Source of the DNA: Natronorubrum bangense
GTDB lineage: Archaea; Halobacteriota; Halobacteria; Halobacteriales; Natrialbaceae
NCBI RefSeq assembly: GCF_004799645.1
Contig: NZ_CP031306.1
Span: 682,001 to 746,000, forward strand
Reading direction: 5' to 3'
Length of the DNA stretch: 64,000 nucleotides
In this document: in pieces, positions 24,051-35,318 of the stretch
Layout of the letters: each line of letters opens with the position of its first letter
How positions within the stretch are numbered: the first letter of the stretch is position 1
The notes under the pieces: generated by a model
Database searches by the model: none
What the model was told of the DNA's origin: nothing
The model's input: only the letters and a program-made list of their open reading frames with translations
Position numbers and translations under genes: made by a program

Positions 24051-27000
24051 ATGACAAACGCGGAGCGGACTTCGATACGACGTAGATCGCGAGTACTCGT
24101 GATACTCGCTATTCTGGTGATCTGTGGTGCTGCCCTCGCTGTGGGTGCGGTCGGTGCTGTGACAACCACTACGGTTGAGAGCGGCGATAGCATTCAGGGC
24201 GCAATCGACGACGCCGAGAACGGGGACACGATCCACGTCGAATCTGGAACGTTCGGCGAATCACTGGTCATCGACGTCGACGATCTAACGCTTGAAGCCG
24301 TCGGCGAAGAGCCGACGATACTCGACGGCACCCAAGCGTCAGGTTCGACTGGTATCGTTGTTACAGCGGACAACGTCACGATCGATGGCCTCGAGGTCCG
24401 TGAGTTCGACGAACACGGAATCAGCGTACAGGACGCATCAGACGTCACTATCGACGGCGTGACGGCAGCCGATAACGGCTGGGCTGGCGTTCTATTCGAG
24501 AACGCCGAGGGTGGAACGGTACAGGACAGCACCGTTACCGGAAACGGGTTGGCGTTGGAGGACGACGAACCGGTTCCGGGCATCCGATTCGATGACTCAC
24601 CGAACGGCGAGATCAGCCACAACGACGCCACCGACAACGCCCGACAGGGGATCAACGTCATGGGTGGCTCGGCCGGCACGCTGGTCGAACATAACACGGC
24701 CTCCGGAAACGAACGATCCGGGATATACGTACAGGACACGAACGCGGTGACGATCGAGGAGAACACCGCCGAGGACAACGGATTCCGCGGGATTCACGTC
24801 GAGGGAAGCGACGAGGGAACCGACGAGAAACGAGTGCTGACAGGCATTGAGATTCGCGGCAATGAGATCGCGGACAACAGTCAATCCGATCTGACTAGTG
24901 AGACCTACTCCGGAATCTTCGTCCAGAGCGTCGACGGCGCACTCGTCGAGGACAACGTTCTCGAACGGAACCTTCGAGCGATTGTGGCCGAGGAAACGAT
25001 CGACGTCGAACTCCGAGGAAACGACATCTCGAATCCGCGCGTCCAGACCACTCATGAGCTCCAGGCGATTGACTCACGCAACGTCGTCATCGAGGACAAC
25101 ACGCTCACCGACGTTGGCATGGGGATTCTGGTCTCCGAGGACGGATTCGATCTGCAGGCCATCAAACCGTTTGACTCGTCGAACGCGGAGATCCGCGGTA
25201 ACGACATCACGAACGTCCAGAACGGGGCGGCGATCCAACTCGGATTCAGTGAAGACGGAGCCACATACAACGGCTCTGCCAACGCGGTCATCGAGGACAA
25301 CGTTATCAAGAACACTTCCAGTTCTGCGATTGTCCTTGCCGGGCTTTCCTCAGAAACCGTCATCGAGAACAACGAGGTAACGAACGGTGGTCCCTCGGGG
25401 GTATTGATTACGCGAGGAGGAGCGGTTGATAGTGTTGACCCCGAGACGTTTTTTGATACGACTGACGTCACGATCACGAACAACCGACTCAACGAGAGTA
25501 ACGTGGGTGTGCGGCTCCAGGCGACCACACGCGTCACCGTCGAAGGCAACATCCTCGCTCGAAACGACGTCGGGATCTCGTCGTCGTCGAACCAGACCGA
25601 GACGGTGCTGCAATACAACGAGATCACCGACAGCGCCGACGCCGGCATCCGGTTCTTCGGCTCGGCGGGCGACCTTCACGCCTACGGGAACTACATCGAA
25701 GGCGGCGACGGCAACGGCATACAGGTCGGTTCCGCCGGCGGCGGTACCTTTGAGAACAACACCATTACTGACGTTGGCCGGTTCGGCGTCGTGTTCTACG
25801 ACGACGCCTGGACAGGCCCAGGCGATGCACGCTCGAGCGGGTCTGCGTTCGATGACCAGCGCAACGAGGGGTCGGTGATCGACAACGAGATCACGAACGC
25901 CGGCGTCGACGGCGTCCGCGTTGATTTCGGGACGGGGATCGAGATCAGCGACAACGAGATCAGCGACAGTGCCGAACACGGGGTCCGTCTCGCATACCGA
26001 TCCGCGACCGACGACAACGTCGCCGAGGACTTCTTCCGTGCAGCTGAGGACACCACCGTTTCCGGTAACGAGATCGCCGGTAGCGGCGAGATCGGGCTAT
26101 ACGTCGACACGATCGCAGCACCAATCACGCCGGACGGACGCGGTGGTGGGACCGGTTCCGCTCCTGACCCAGACAACGAGTTCCCGACAGGCGTGTTCGT
26201 GACCGACAACCGGTTCGAGTCGAACGGGAACGGCACCGTGTTCACCCCCTACGTCTCCGGGATCGAGATCGAGACCAACGAGTACGTCGACCACGAGACC
26301 GACCTCGTCCTCGAGCGTGTGAGCGATGTCGAACTGTTCGACAACACCCTCGAGGCAGGGATCTCTGTCGAGGGGGACGACCTCGAGCACTTCGCACACG
26401 ACGTCGACAACAACGTCTTCGAGGACGACTCGCCGCTGTTCTACGCGACCGGCGAGTCCGGGACGACCGCTCCGACGGATGCGAGACAGGCCTTCGTCGT
26501 CGATTCGACCGGCGTGACGGTGGACGGTCTCGAGAGCGAGGGGATGCCAATCGGCGTCCTCGTCGCCGAAAGCGACGACGTAGCGGTCACAGGCGCGACG
26601 GTGACTGAAGCAGGCGCGGACGGCGACCGCGGGATCGCGGTGATCGGTGGAACGGATATCGACATCACCGAGACGACCGTCGACGGCTACGCCACCGGCG
26701 TCGAGTTCGATGGCGTCGGAGACGCGACGTTCGGCGGCGGGGACGTCGTCGACAGCACCGGCGACGGTGAAGGTACAGGTGGTATCGTCGCAACCGATTC
26801 GACCAACGTCACGATTGCGACGACCGAGTTTGCCGGGCACGCCTCACACGCGATTCGGTTCGACGAGGTCGAGATGGGGACCATCGAAGCGAACGAAGTC
26901 AGTAGTTCCGAGAGAGGAATATGGGTCTGGAACTCGGGTGCGGTCGACGTTTCGGCCAACGACGTTCAAAACATCACTGACCGGGGAATCGATACCACTA

Positions 27001-30000
27001 CAACCGGCGTATCGCTCGACTTCGAAACTGCGACGGTTATCGACTCGAACCTCGTCGCTGACGGCGACGCTGGAGGAATCCGTGGGTTCGGTGCCGAAGC
27101 GGTGACGAACAACACCGTCCGCGACAACGACGGGACCGGAATCAGTGCGGATGGCGTTATTGCCGGCAACCATGTCGAGGGCAGCGGTGGAAACGGTGGC
27201 ATCGTTAGTGGTGCTGACGACGCCGAAATAAGGAACAATACCGTTCTTGGAAATGAAGGGATCTACGGGATTCGCGTCTCTACTGCGACGTCAGTAATCG
27301 TTGAAAGAAATGACGTTGAGGACAATGACGGAATCGGTATTCAGTTAAATTCTGTATCTGATGCGGTCGTCGAGGAAAACACCGTTGCCAACAACGACGA
27401 AGACGGAATCGATCTCAACGGAGTCAGCGACGTTGAGATGTTCGGCAATGATGTTAGCGCACACACAGATTTTGTAGGTATATCGAGTGCTGCGGGCGTC
27501 ACGGTCGATGCTGACGGGGCGGTTACGATCGAATCAAATACGATCGAAGACAACCGCGACGGATTACGGATCGAATCGGCTGGCAGCGGTGATATCACTG
27601 TTGCAAGCAACTGGATCCTGAACAATAACAACGGCGTGCTCATCGAACCCGATGCCGACCACATCACGGTAACCGAAAACGACATTGCCGGTAATTCAGT
27701 CTACGGTCTCCGATACGACGGCGACGCTTCGACGCTCGAGGCGACGAACAACTGGTGGGGTGCCGAGAGCGGCCCAAGCACCACCGGAAACGACGAGCCG
27801 TTCGTCGACGCCGAGGATACGGACGTCGTTGCGGACGGCGACGGTGACGAGATTCACGCCGACAGCGGCCCGATCCAGTTCGCTCCGTTCGCGACGGCCC
27901 CACAGAGCGACGGAGACGATCCCGAAGAATCCGACGGGACGATCACCGGAACGATCGTCGACGAGGACGACAATCCGATCGCAGGGGTGGAACTCACCGT
28001 GATCGAACAGGTCGATCTCAACGAACCGGCGACCGAACCGGACGGGTTCACAACGGTCATCGTGACGGACGATTCCGGCGAGTTCTCCGTCGACGTGCCA
28101 TCGGGTGCCTACAAATTCGATCCGATCGCGGCGACTGGGTTCGCCGACGGATACAGACAGAACGTCGAGGTCCAGTCCGCAGAGGTAACGACGCTCGATC
28201 CGATCACGCTCGAGTCGACTCCCGTTCTGACTGGAACAGTAACAGACGCGGAGACCGACGAGCCGATTGCGGGTGTCGAGATCGAATCGCGATTCTACGC
28301 GAGTGATCCGCTGTACACGGCGACGACCGGCCCAGACGGGGACTACGCGATCAACATCCCTGAACAGGGATCGCAAACTCCACAAGTCGTGTTTTCGGCT
28401 GAGGGATACGAATCGAAACAGATCGATGGTGCAGAGACAGACCTCGAAGAATCCACCGCGATTGATATCGAACTCACCCCGATTCCGGACCCGGGCACGA
28501 TCAGCGGTCAGGTGACCATGCAGGAGACCGGCGAAGCCGTGGCGAACGTCTTCGTCAACGCCGGCGACCAAAGCGGCGTGACGGGCGAGGACGGCAGCTA
28601 CGAACTCACGCTCCAACCGGGTACGTATACCGTTTCGACGTTCTCGGAGGATCCATCGCTCGGGACAGTAACCGAAGAGAACGTCGTCGTCGAAGAGGGT
28701 GAAACGACGACACTTGACCTCGAAATTTTCGAGTTGGGAACCCTCACCGGAACCGTCACCGACGGGGACGATCCCGTCGCTGGTATTCCGGTACAGGTCA
28801 TTGATATGGAAACCGGGGAACCGATCGCCAGCGACTCACCCGTGGCTCCTCGAGTAATAGACAGCGATACCACGTCGGGCGAGGTTGAAATGGAACCAAT
28901 CGAACTCGGACCCGTCACGAACGAAAACGGCGAGTACGCGATCGATGTGTCGCCCGGAACCTACGAGGTAAGCGTCTTCGCCGAGGAGTGGATCGCCGCT
29001 CCCGTTACGGAGACGGTAGCCGAAGGAGAGACGGCGACGGTCGATCTCGAGGTCGAACCGCTACCCGACCCCGAAGACGTCGAACTCGCGGTCGAGATCC
29101 GCACCGACGAGAGCACAGTTGACGTCGCAGACGGCGAGGAGATCACGGTTGTCGCCGAAATCGCTAACACCGGCGACGTCGCTGCAGCCAAGTTCACCGC
29201 ACTCGGCGTCGTCGAGGCCGGCGTTCTCGATGGGGATGAACTTCCCACGGATGTCGACACGTTGTACGATGAAAGCAGCCTGCTGCCACGTGTCTTGGGG
29301 CCAGGTGACACACTCACAGAGACGTTCTCCTTCGAATCCGATCTCGCGTACGATGGCGCTGAGGCAGTCGTCGTCACGGGCATTCCGGACGGTCAGGACC
29401 CGGTTGCGTTCGATACGGCCGCACTCTCGGTGTCGCCGGTTGACGACGGACCGGCTCCCGATCCAGTCCCCGAACTTGATGTTCTCGAGGCAACCGTAAT
29501 ACCGACGCAACTCGAAACCGGCGAAGAAGCGACGATCGAGGCGACGGTCGAGAACGTCGGTGAGGTTGAGGGCGAACTGACTGTTCCGCTCGAGGTCAAC
29601 GGCCAAACGGTCGAGACCGCGATGCACACCCTCGAGGCGGGCGAGAGCACGGACGTCACGTTCACGTGGACTTTCGAAACCGCCGGTGAGTTCCAGATCG
29701 GTGTCGGCGGTGTCGATGCTGGAACGGTTACCGTGATCGAGGACGCCGACGTCCTCATCTACGGCGCGGACGTGAACCAGTCTGCGATCCTTCTCGGTGA
29801 GACGATTACGATCACCGGCGATCTGCTCAACAACGGCGGCCCCGGCACTTACGACGTCGACCTGAATATCGATGGCGAGCGCGTTGAAAACACAACCGTC
29901 GAGGTTGGGCCGGGCGCGACGCCCGGCGCTGTTGAATTCGAATGGACGCCGACGGAAGCGGATCTGCCCGCCGATGAAGACGAAATGAACGCGACGATCT

Positions 30001-33000
30001 CTCTCAACGGATTCGTCGTCGAGACGGTCTTTGTCGAAAACCAGTACTCCGACATCCACGTCATCGCTGCGTCCGTCTCTGAGGACGAAGTCGTACAAGA
30101 TGAGGAGGTCTACGCCATCGGGAGCATCTATCAGGCCGGCACAACAGAGGGCCCCGAGGTGGTCGACCTCACCGCCACGAACACCGAGACAAACAAAAGC
30201 GAAGTTGTAGATACTCAGGAGATAACGCTCGAGCCCGGATTCTACCACCTTGGTGCGCTCAATCTCTCGTTTGTTCCGGATGAGGCGGGCACCTACGATC
30301 TCGAACTTGGCGACCGTCATGCCGGCACCGTCGAGGTCGAAGAAGCCGAATCGGATCTTCAGGTCATTGCAGCATCTGTCTCTGATGTGGAGGCGGTCGA
30401 GGACGACGAGCTCTACGCAGTCGGGAGCGTCTACCAAGCGGGCAACATTGACGGCCCTGAGACGGTGGAACTCACCGCCACGAACACCGAGACAAACAAA
30501 AGCGAAGTTGTGGGTACCCAAGAGATAACTCTCGAGCCGGGCTTCTACCACCTTGGTGCGCTCAACATCTCGTTCGTGCCTGACGAAGCTGGCACCTACG
30601 ATCTCGAACTCGGCGACAGACACGCTGGCACGATCGAGGTCGAACCTGCTGAATCGGACATTCAGGTCATCGCGGCGTCTGTCTCCGACGTGGACGCCGT
30701 CGAAGGCGACGAGCTCTACGCAGTCGGCAGTATCTATCAGAACGGCACGATCGACGGCCCCGAGGAGATTGAACTCACCGCCACGGACGTCGAAAGCGGT
30801 GAGACGAACGAGCTCGGCAGCCAAAACGTCACGCTCGAGCCGGGCTTCTACCACCTCGGTGCGCTCAACGTCTCGTTTGCCGCCGAACCGGGAACGTACG
30901 ATCTCGAACTCGGCGACCGACACGCCGGCACGATCGAGGTCGAACCTGCTGAGTCAGACATTCAGGTCATCGCAGCGTCCGTCTCTGACGTGGAGGCGAT
31001 CGAAGGCGACGACCTCTACGTGACCGGCAGCATCTACCAAGCCGGCAACGTCGACGGCCCCGAAGAGATTGAACTCACCGCCACGGACGTCGAAAGCGGT
31101 GAGACGAACGAGCTCGGCAGCCAAAACGTCACGCTCGAGCCGGGCTTCTACCACCTCGGCGCGCTCAACGTCTCGTTCGTCCCGGATGAGGCGGGTACCT
31201 ACGACCTCGAACTCGGTGACCGACACGCCGGCACGATCGAGGTCGAGAAAGCGTACTCCGACGTCCAAGTGATCGCCGCGAGTGTCTCCGAGGTCGAAGT
31301 CACACAGGGCGACGAGCTCTACGCGACCGGTAGCATCTACCAAGCCGGCAACGTCGACGGCCCCGAGGAGGTTGAACTCACCGCTACGAACGTCGAGAAC
31401 GGTGAGAAAGACGTGCTCGGCAGCCAAAACGTCACGCTCGAGCCGGGCTTCTACCACCTCGGCGCGCTCAATATCTCGTTCACGCCCGACAAACCGGGCG
31501 ACTACGAGCTGGCGCTTGGGGATCGCGAAATCGGCACGATCACTGTCGACGAAATCGTCACCGACATTCGGGTGATTGGGGCGTCGGTTTCGGCAGTGGA
31601 TACCCTCGAGGGAGAGCCGGTTCACGTGACGGGCAGCATCTACCAGAACGGTAGCGACGAGGCGACCGAGACGATCGACCTCACCGCCACGAACACTGAA
31701 ACCGGCGAGAACGAGGTCGTTGGGTCACAAGAAGTGACCCTCGAGCCCGGCTTCTACCATCTCGGTGCGCTGAATATCTCGTTCGTCCCCGATGAGCCGG
31801 GGACGTACGACCTCGAACTCGGCGACCTTGACGCCGGCACGGTCGACGTCGAAGAAGCATACTCCGACGTTCAGGTCATCGCGGCAGGCGTCTCCGAGGT
31901 CGAACTCGTCGAGGGTGAGGAACTGTTCGTCACTGGCAGCATCTATCAGAACGGTACGGTTGACGACTCCGAGACGATCAACCTCACCGCCACGCACGTC
32001 GATACCGGCGAGCGCGAGGTCGTGGGGTCACAAGCAGTGACCCTCGAGCCGGGGTTCTACCACCTCGGCGCGCTCAACGTCTCGTTCGCGCCCGACGAGC
32101 CAGGAACGTACGACCTCGAGCTCGGTGACAGAGCTGCTGGAACAGTCGAGGTTGTGCCCGCCGAATCCGATATTCAAGTCATCGCGGCAGGCGTCTCCGA
32201 GATCGAACTCGCCGAAGGCGAACAGACCTCTGTCACGGGAAGCATCTATCAGAACGGTACGATCGACGGCCCCGAAGAGATCGAACTCACCGCGACGAAC
32301 ACCGAGACCGGCGACACCGCCGTCGTCGGCACCCAGGAGGTAACGCTCGAGCCAGGCTTCTACCACTTGGGCGCGATCAATATCACGTTCGAGCCCGATG
32401 AGGCCGGTACGTATGACCTCGAATTGGGCGATACTGACGCAGGGACCGTCGACGTCGACCCGGCCGAATCTGATATTCAGGTGATAGCCGCCTCTACCTC
32501 CCAAATAGAACTAGTCGAGGGCGAGCACGCGTACGTCGTCGGCAGCGTCTACCAGGGTGGGAACGTCGAAGGGACCGAGGAGATCTCGCTCAACGCCACT
32601 CACCAGGAGACCGGCGAAACGGAGGCTATCGGCAGCCAGGAAGTGACGCTTGCACCTGGCTTCTACCACCTCGGCGCGATCAACATCACTTCCGAGTTCA
32701 ACCAAGCAGGCACCTACGACCTCGAGTTAGGTGATAGAAACGCTGGCACCATCGATGTCACCGAGTCGACCGTCGAGGCGTCGATCGTCGACGTCGCGGG
32801 CCACTCAGTCAGCTTTGATCCCGAGATCGAGACGGAACAGGTGCACGCAAGCGACGATGTCCCCGTCACCGTCGAGATTGATGCCGATCTCGACCTCGAG
32901 ACGGTGAACGTGTTAGTGAGTTCACTCGAGACGAATTACGTCCGCTCGTTCGAGGCGAGCCATGACGAAGGCGAGACGTGGACGGCGACGGTTTCGCCTG

Positions 33001-34862
33001 CTTCGGTCGAAGACGACGGCCGCTACGAAGTGTCAGTGGTGGCCGTCGACCGAGTCGGCAGCGTCGGAATGGACGCCGCCGACAACCCACTTGTGATCGA
33101 CCGTGACGCGCCACGCCTCTCGGCGACCCTCGAGGACGTTGATGGCGAGGGCGCGACGGTCGTCGTCGAGAGCGATACGCCGCTTGCAGAGCCTCCCGAG
33201 GTTGAGAGCGTGTTCACCGCACCCGACAATTCGACTGAAAGCGGCTCAGTCGCAATGCTTCCCGTCAGTGGAAGCGACACTCACTTCACCGGTACGTTCG
33301 CTACCGGCGAGACCGGAAGCTACGAGATCACCAGTGTCGGAACCGACCGCGCTGGGAACGAGGGTACTGACACCGCTTCGGTCACCGTCGACACTCGGTT
33401 CACCCTCGGTGATGGCGTCATCGAGATCGATGACACCGGCACCACCATCGCCTTCGAGGTCGCAGACGAGGCCGACGAGGCGATCCTCACGCAGGAGCTG
33501 TTCGCCTCACTGTCGGAGACGACCGCCAATGCGAACCTCGACGACGGCCAGCTTGGGGCCAGCTTCATCACCGCAGACCTCGACAACCTGCTCGATTACT
33601 ACCTCGAGGAGGGCACCGTCGAGAGCGCGTCGATCTCGATGGCGATCGACGAACAAGAACTCCCCGGCAGCGCATCGGCCGACGAAGTCGAATTACACTA
33701 CTACGATGACGCAAGCGGGAGCTGGGACCCTGTGGCAGGATCGACCGTCACGCTGATCGACGACGATCCGTTCGTTACAGCCTCGGTTACTGGCTTCTCC
33801 ACGTACGGCGCGTTCGTCCCTGATACCGAACCACCGGTGATCGGTGACCGATCGCCGGCCGACGGATCGACGCTCGATGCGGATCTCGAAGAGACGACGG
33901 TCCGATTCGAGTACGCCGATGATCGTTCCGGTATCGACGTGGGAACGGTCACGATGGAAGTCGACGGTGAGGATGTCACAGCGAGCGACGACACCGACAT
34001 CACATCATCGGCAGCGGAACACACTCTCACACTTGAGCCCGGAACGTCCTACAGCGCAACCATCACCGTCGCGGACACTACCGGCAACACTGCGACCGCT
34101 GACACGGGGTTTAGCGTGGCTGAGTCCGATAGCGGTGGTTCGGAATCGGGCGGCGGGAGCTTCCCAGTGCCGACCGACCCAACTACTGACGTTCCCGAAA
34201 TCCCGACGGGAACCAATGCAACCGATACCGCCCGCACAACACTCGAGACCCACTCAAAGACTGGCGGATCGACAGCGACGTTCGAGACAGACGACGGTAT
34301 TCGAGAGATTACGTTCGACGAAGCGGCCGACGGCGAAGTTGTCGTTCGAACTCTCGATGGCGTCCCTGAAGCGGCTGAAACCCCATCAGGAACTGTCCTC
34401 AGTGTTGTCCAGATCGCCGTTCCAGACTCACTCACCGACTCGCCGGCAACGATCACGACGGCGGTGCCAACCGCTCAACTCGAGGAGGCCGGGGCAACAA
34501 GCGATGGACTCGTGATCAGCCGACTCGACAGCGACAGCGGCGAATGGGACTCTCTCGAGACGACAGTCGATAAGGAAACGACCGATAGTGTGGTTATCAA
34601 CGCCGACACGCCGGGATTCTCGGTGTTTGTCGTGACGGCCGATGCCACTGACTCAGCAGCGGATGACAAGTCCGGAAAAGAATCAGAACCAGCCGACGAG
34701 ACGACAGCGGATGGCGAACTCGGAGAAGAACCTGAGCCGGCTGATGAGAGAACCGACGAACTAGACGACGAGATGCCAGGCTTCGGTGTCACCATTTCGC
34801 TCGTCGTAATCCTCTGTCTTGTCGTCGCAGCACGTCGGCGGGCATCCACAGATCGACAGTAG
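24051..34862 (+). CDS. Giant PGF-CTERM surface protein: beta-helix, Ig-like modules, nine 101-residue repeats
   Basis: A 3,603-residue protein. A signal peptide (RRRSRVLVILAILVICGAAL) is followed by residues 40-1280 of right-handed beta-helix with recurring N-x-I/V-x-x-N units (NosD/CASH type); three or four carboxypeptidase-regulatory-like modules (about 1290-1675); CARDB-like Ig modules (1675-1995); nine near-identical repeats (2000-2905); further Ig-like domains; a PGF-pre-PGF-like domain near 3390-3540; an acidic stalk; and a C-terminal PGFG-helix-RRR tail, the archaeosortase ArtA signal. It is therefore probably lipid-anchored on the S-layer. The ATG at 24051, 25 bases after TTATGA, is preferred over a TTG at 24033. 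Likely an adhesin or polysaccharide-binding protein; ligand unknown. Confidence 0.85.
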   Translation: MTNAERTSIRRRSRVLVILAILVICGAALAVGAVGAVTTTTVESGDSIQGAIDDAENGDTIHVESGTFGESLVIDVDDLTLEAVGEEPTILDGTQASGSTGIVVTADNVTIDGLEVREFDEHGISVQDASDVTIDGVTAADNGWAGVLFENAEGGTVQDSTVTGNGLALEDDEPVPGIRFDDSPNGEISHNDATDNARQGINVMGGSAGTLVEHNTASGNERSGIYVQDTNAVTIEENTAEDNGFRGIHVEGSDEGTDEKRVLTGIEIRGNEIADNSQSDLTSETYSGIFVQSVDGALVEDNVLERNLRAIVAEETIDVELRGNDISNPRVQTTHELQAIDSRNVVIEDNTLTDVGMGILVSEDGFDLQAIKPFDSSNAEIRGNDITNVQNGAAIQLGFSEDGATYNGSANAVIEDNVIKNTSSSAIVLAGLSSETVIENNEVTNGGPSGVLITRGGAVDSVDPETFFDTTDVTITNNRLNESNVGVRLQATTRVTVEGNILARNDVGISSSSNQTETVLQYNEITDSADAGIRFFGSAGDLHAYGNYIEGGDGNGIQVGSAGGGTFENNTITDVGRFGVVFYDDAWTGPGDARSSGSAFDDQRNEGSVIDNEITNAGVDGVRVDFGTGIEISDNEISDSAEHGVRLAYRSATDDNVAEDFFRAAEDTTVSGNEIAGSGEIGLYVDTIAAPITPDGRGGGTGSAPDPDNEFPTGVFVTDNRFESNGNGTVFTPYVSGIEIETNEYVDHETDLVLERVSDVELFDNTLEAGISVEGDDLEHFAHDVDNNVFEDDSPLFYATGESGTTAPTDARQAFVVDSTGVTVDGLESEGMPIGVLVAESDDVAVTGATVTEAGADGDRGIAVIGGTDIDITETTVDGYATGVEFDGVGDATFGGGDVVDSTGDGEGTGGIVATDSTNVTIATTEFAGHASHAIRFDEVEMGTIEANEVSSSERGIWVWNSGAVDVSANDVQNITDRGIDTTTTGVSLDFETATVIDSNLVADGDAGGIRGFGAEAVTNNTVRDNDGTGISADGVIAGNHVEGSGGNGGIVSGADDAEIRNNTVLGNEGIYGIRVSTATSVIVERNDVEDNDGIGIQLNSVSDAVVEENTVANNDEDGIDLNGVSDVEMFGNDVSAHTDFVGISSAAGVTVDADGAVTIESNTIEDNRDGLRIESAGSGDITVASNWILNNNNGVLIEPDADHITVTENDIAGNSVYGLRYDGDASTLEATNNWWGAESGPSTTGNDEPFVDAEDTDVVADGDGDEIHADSGPIQFAPFATAPQSDGDDPEESDGTITGTIVDEDDNPIAGVELTVIEQVDLNEPATEPDGFTTVIVTDDSGEFSVDVPSGAYKFDPIAATGFADGYRQNVEVQSAEVTTLDPITLESTPVLTGTVTDAETDEPIAGVEIESRFYASDPLYTATTGPDGDYAINIPEQGSQTPQVVFSAEGYESKQIDGAETDLEESTAIDIELTPIPDPGTISGQVTMQETGEAVANVFVNAGDQSGVTGEDGSYELTLQPGTYTVSTFSEDPSLGTVTEENVVVEEGETTTLDLEIFELGTLTGTVTDGDDPVAGIPVQVIDMETGEPIASDSPVAPRVIDSDTTSGEVEMEPIELGPVTNENGEYAIDVSPGTYEVSVFAEEWIAAPVTETVAEGETATVDLEVEPLPDPEDVELAVEIRTDESTVDVADGEEITVVAEIANTGDVAAAKFTALGVVEAGVLDGDELPTDVDTLYDESSLLPRVLGPGDTLTETFSFESDLAYDGAEAVVVTGIPDGQDPVAFDTAALSVSPVDDGPAPDPVPELDVLEATVIPTQLETGEEATIEATVENVGEVEGELTVPLEVNGQTVETAMHTLEAGESTDVTFTWTFETAGEFQIGVGGVDAGTVTVIEDADVLIYGADVNQSAILLGETITITGDLLNNGGPGTYDVDLNIDGERVENTTVEVGPGATPGAVEFEWTPTEADLPADEDEMNATISLNGFVVETVFVENQYSDIHVIAASVSEDEVVQDEEVYAIGSIYQAGTTEGPEVVDLTATNTETNKSEVVDTQEITLEPGFYHLGALNLSFVPDEAGTYDLELGDRHAGTVEVEEAESDLQVIAASVSDVEAVEDDELYAVGSVYQAGNIDGPETVELTATNTETNKSEVVGTQEITLEPGFYHLGALNISFVPDEAGTYDLELGDRHAGTIEVEPAESDIQVIAASVSDVDAVEGDELYAVGSIYQNGTIDGPEEIELTATDVESGETNELGSQNVTLEPGFYHLGALNVSFAAEPGTYDLELGDRHAGTIEVEPAESDIQVIAASVSDVEAIEGDDLYVTGSIYQAGNVDGPEEIELTATDVESGETNELGSQNVTLEPGFYHLGALNVSFVPDEAGTYDLELGDRHAGTIEVEKAYSDVQVIAASVSEVEVTQGDELYATGSIYQAGNVDGPEEVELTATNVENGEKDVLGSQNVTLEPGFYHLGALNISFTPDKPGDYELALGDREIGTITVDEIVTDIRVIGASVSAVDTLEGEPVHVTGSIYQNGSDEATETIDLTATNTETGENEVVGSQEVTLEPGFYHLGALNISFVPDEPGTYDLELGDLDAGTVDVEEAYSDVQVIAAGVSEVELVEGEELFVTGSIYQNGTVDDSETINLTATHVDTGEREVVGSQAVTLEPGFYHLGALNVSFAPDEPGTYDLELGDRAAGTVEVVPAESDIQVIAAGVSEIELAEGEQTSVTGSIYQNGTIDGPEEIELTATNTETGDTAVVGTQEVTLEPGFYHLGAINITFEPDEAGTYDLELGDTDAGTVDVDPAESDIQVIAASTSQIELVEGEHAYVVGSVYQGGNVEGTEEISLNATHQETGETEAIGSQEVTLAPGFYHLGAINITSEFNQAGTYDLELGDRNAGTIDVTESTVEASIVDVAGHSVSFDPEIETEQVHASDDVPVTVEIDADLDLETVNVLVSSLETNYVRSFEASHDEGETWTATVSPASVEDDGRYEVSVVAVDRVGSVGMDAADNPLVIDRDAPRLSATLEDVDGEGATVVVESDTPLAEPPEVESVFTAPDNSTESGSVAMLPVSGSDTHFTGTFATGETGSYEITSVGTDRAGNEGTDTASVTVDTRFTLGDGVIEIDDTGTTIAFEVADEADEAILTQELFASLSETTANANLDDGQLGASFITADLDNLLDYYLEEGTVESASISMAIDEQELPGSASADEVELHYYDDASGSWDPVAGSTVTLIDDDPFVTASVTGFSTYGAFVPDTEPPVIGDRSPADGSTLDADLEETTVRFEYADDRSGIDVGTVTMEVDGEDVTASDDTDITSSAAEHTLTLEPGTSYSATITVADTTGNTATADTGFSVAESDSGGSESGGGSFPVPTDPTTDVPEIPTGTNATDTARTTLETHSKTGGSTATFETDDGIREITFDEAADGEVVVRTLDGVPEAAETPSGTVLSVVQIAVPDSLTDSPATITTAVPTAQLEEAGATSDGLVISRLDSDSGEWDSLETTVDKETTDSVVINADTPGFSVFVVTADATDSAADDKSGKESEPADETTADGELGEEPEPADERTDELDDEMPGFGVTISLVVILCLVVAARRRASTDRQ
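30045..32768 (+). repeat. Nine tandem protein repeats of about 101 residues
   Basis: Nine in-frame units, each about 303 bases, start near YSDIHVIAASVS and end near GTIDVTES. Each contains D-x-QVIAAxVS, GSIYQ, LTAT, VTLEPGFYHLGA and GTYDLELGD. Units 2-4 are closest in sequence, the outer ones more divergent, the usual pattern of local duplication. Such repeats can expand or contract by recombination. Confidence 0.9.
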
Positions 34863-34983
34863 TGTAGCGGCTGTTAGAGCTTTTTGCTCATAGTTTGTAG
34901 TCACTTTCAGTGGACCATTCACGGCGGGGTGGATGTCACCTCGACGAAATTTCTGTCGAGGGGTTACAAGATCCCTCGACAAT

Positions 34984-35310
34984 GTGGATCGAAAGAAGCC
35001 GACAAAGCGGCTCTTAGCGGCAATAGCGTACAAGAACGGCGTTACACAGACTGAACTAGCCGAGTGGTACGACGTTCAACGACGGACGATCTATAGCTGG
35101 GTTAAACGATTCGACACCGACGAGTCGCTCGAGCAGGCCGTTACTGATGCCAATCGATCTGGGAGAAAACGAAAACTATCGGGAAAAGATCAAAAAGAGT
35201 TCGAAGAAACGGTCCACGAGTCACCAGAGAAAGTGAGGAGCAAGAAACGTCCCACGAGGCGGTCAAAAAAGCGGTGGGGATGGGCTCGAGAAACTGCCGA
35301 CCTGGAATGA
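34984..35310 (+). pseudogene. IS630-type transposase, N-terminal fragment
   Basis: From the GTG at 34984 the product begins VDRKKPTKRLLAAIAYKNG and continues VTQTELAEWYDVQRRTIYSW, the helix-turn-helix of haloarchaeal IS630-family transposases, as far as EFEETVHESPEKV near 35240. The rest of the enzyme (about 250 residues with the DDE motif) is missing; the frame runs on for some 20 unrelated residues to a stop at 35308. It is not a copy of the intact IS630 at 40.7 kb, whose N-terminus is different. A 7-bp hairpin, CCTCGAC with GTCGAGG, lies just upstream at 34941-34963. Confidence 0.65.
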
Positions 35311-35318
35311 CTAGCATA

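Noticed and set aside
29061..30923. A 620-codon minus-strand frame across the giant surface protein
   Set aside because: It arises because the nine repeats are repeated on both strands. Its apparent repeats mirror those of the real gene.
30045..32768. DNA-level tandem repeat as a mobile or satellite element
   Set aside because: The repeats keep frame throughout and diverge mostly at the DNA level while preserving protein motifs. They are protein repeats.
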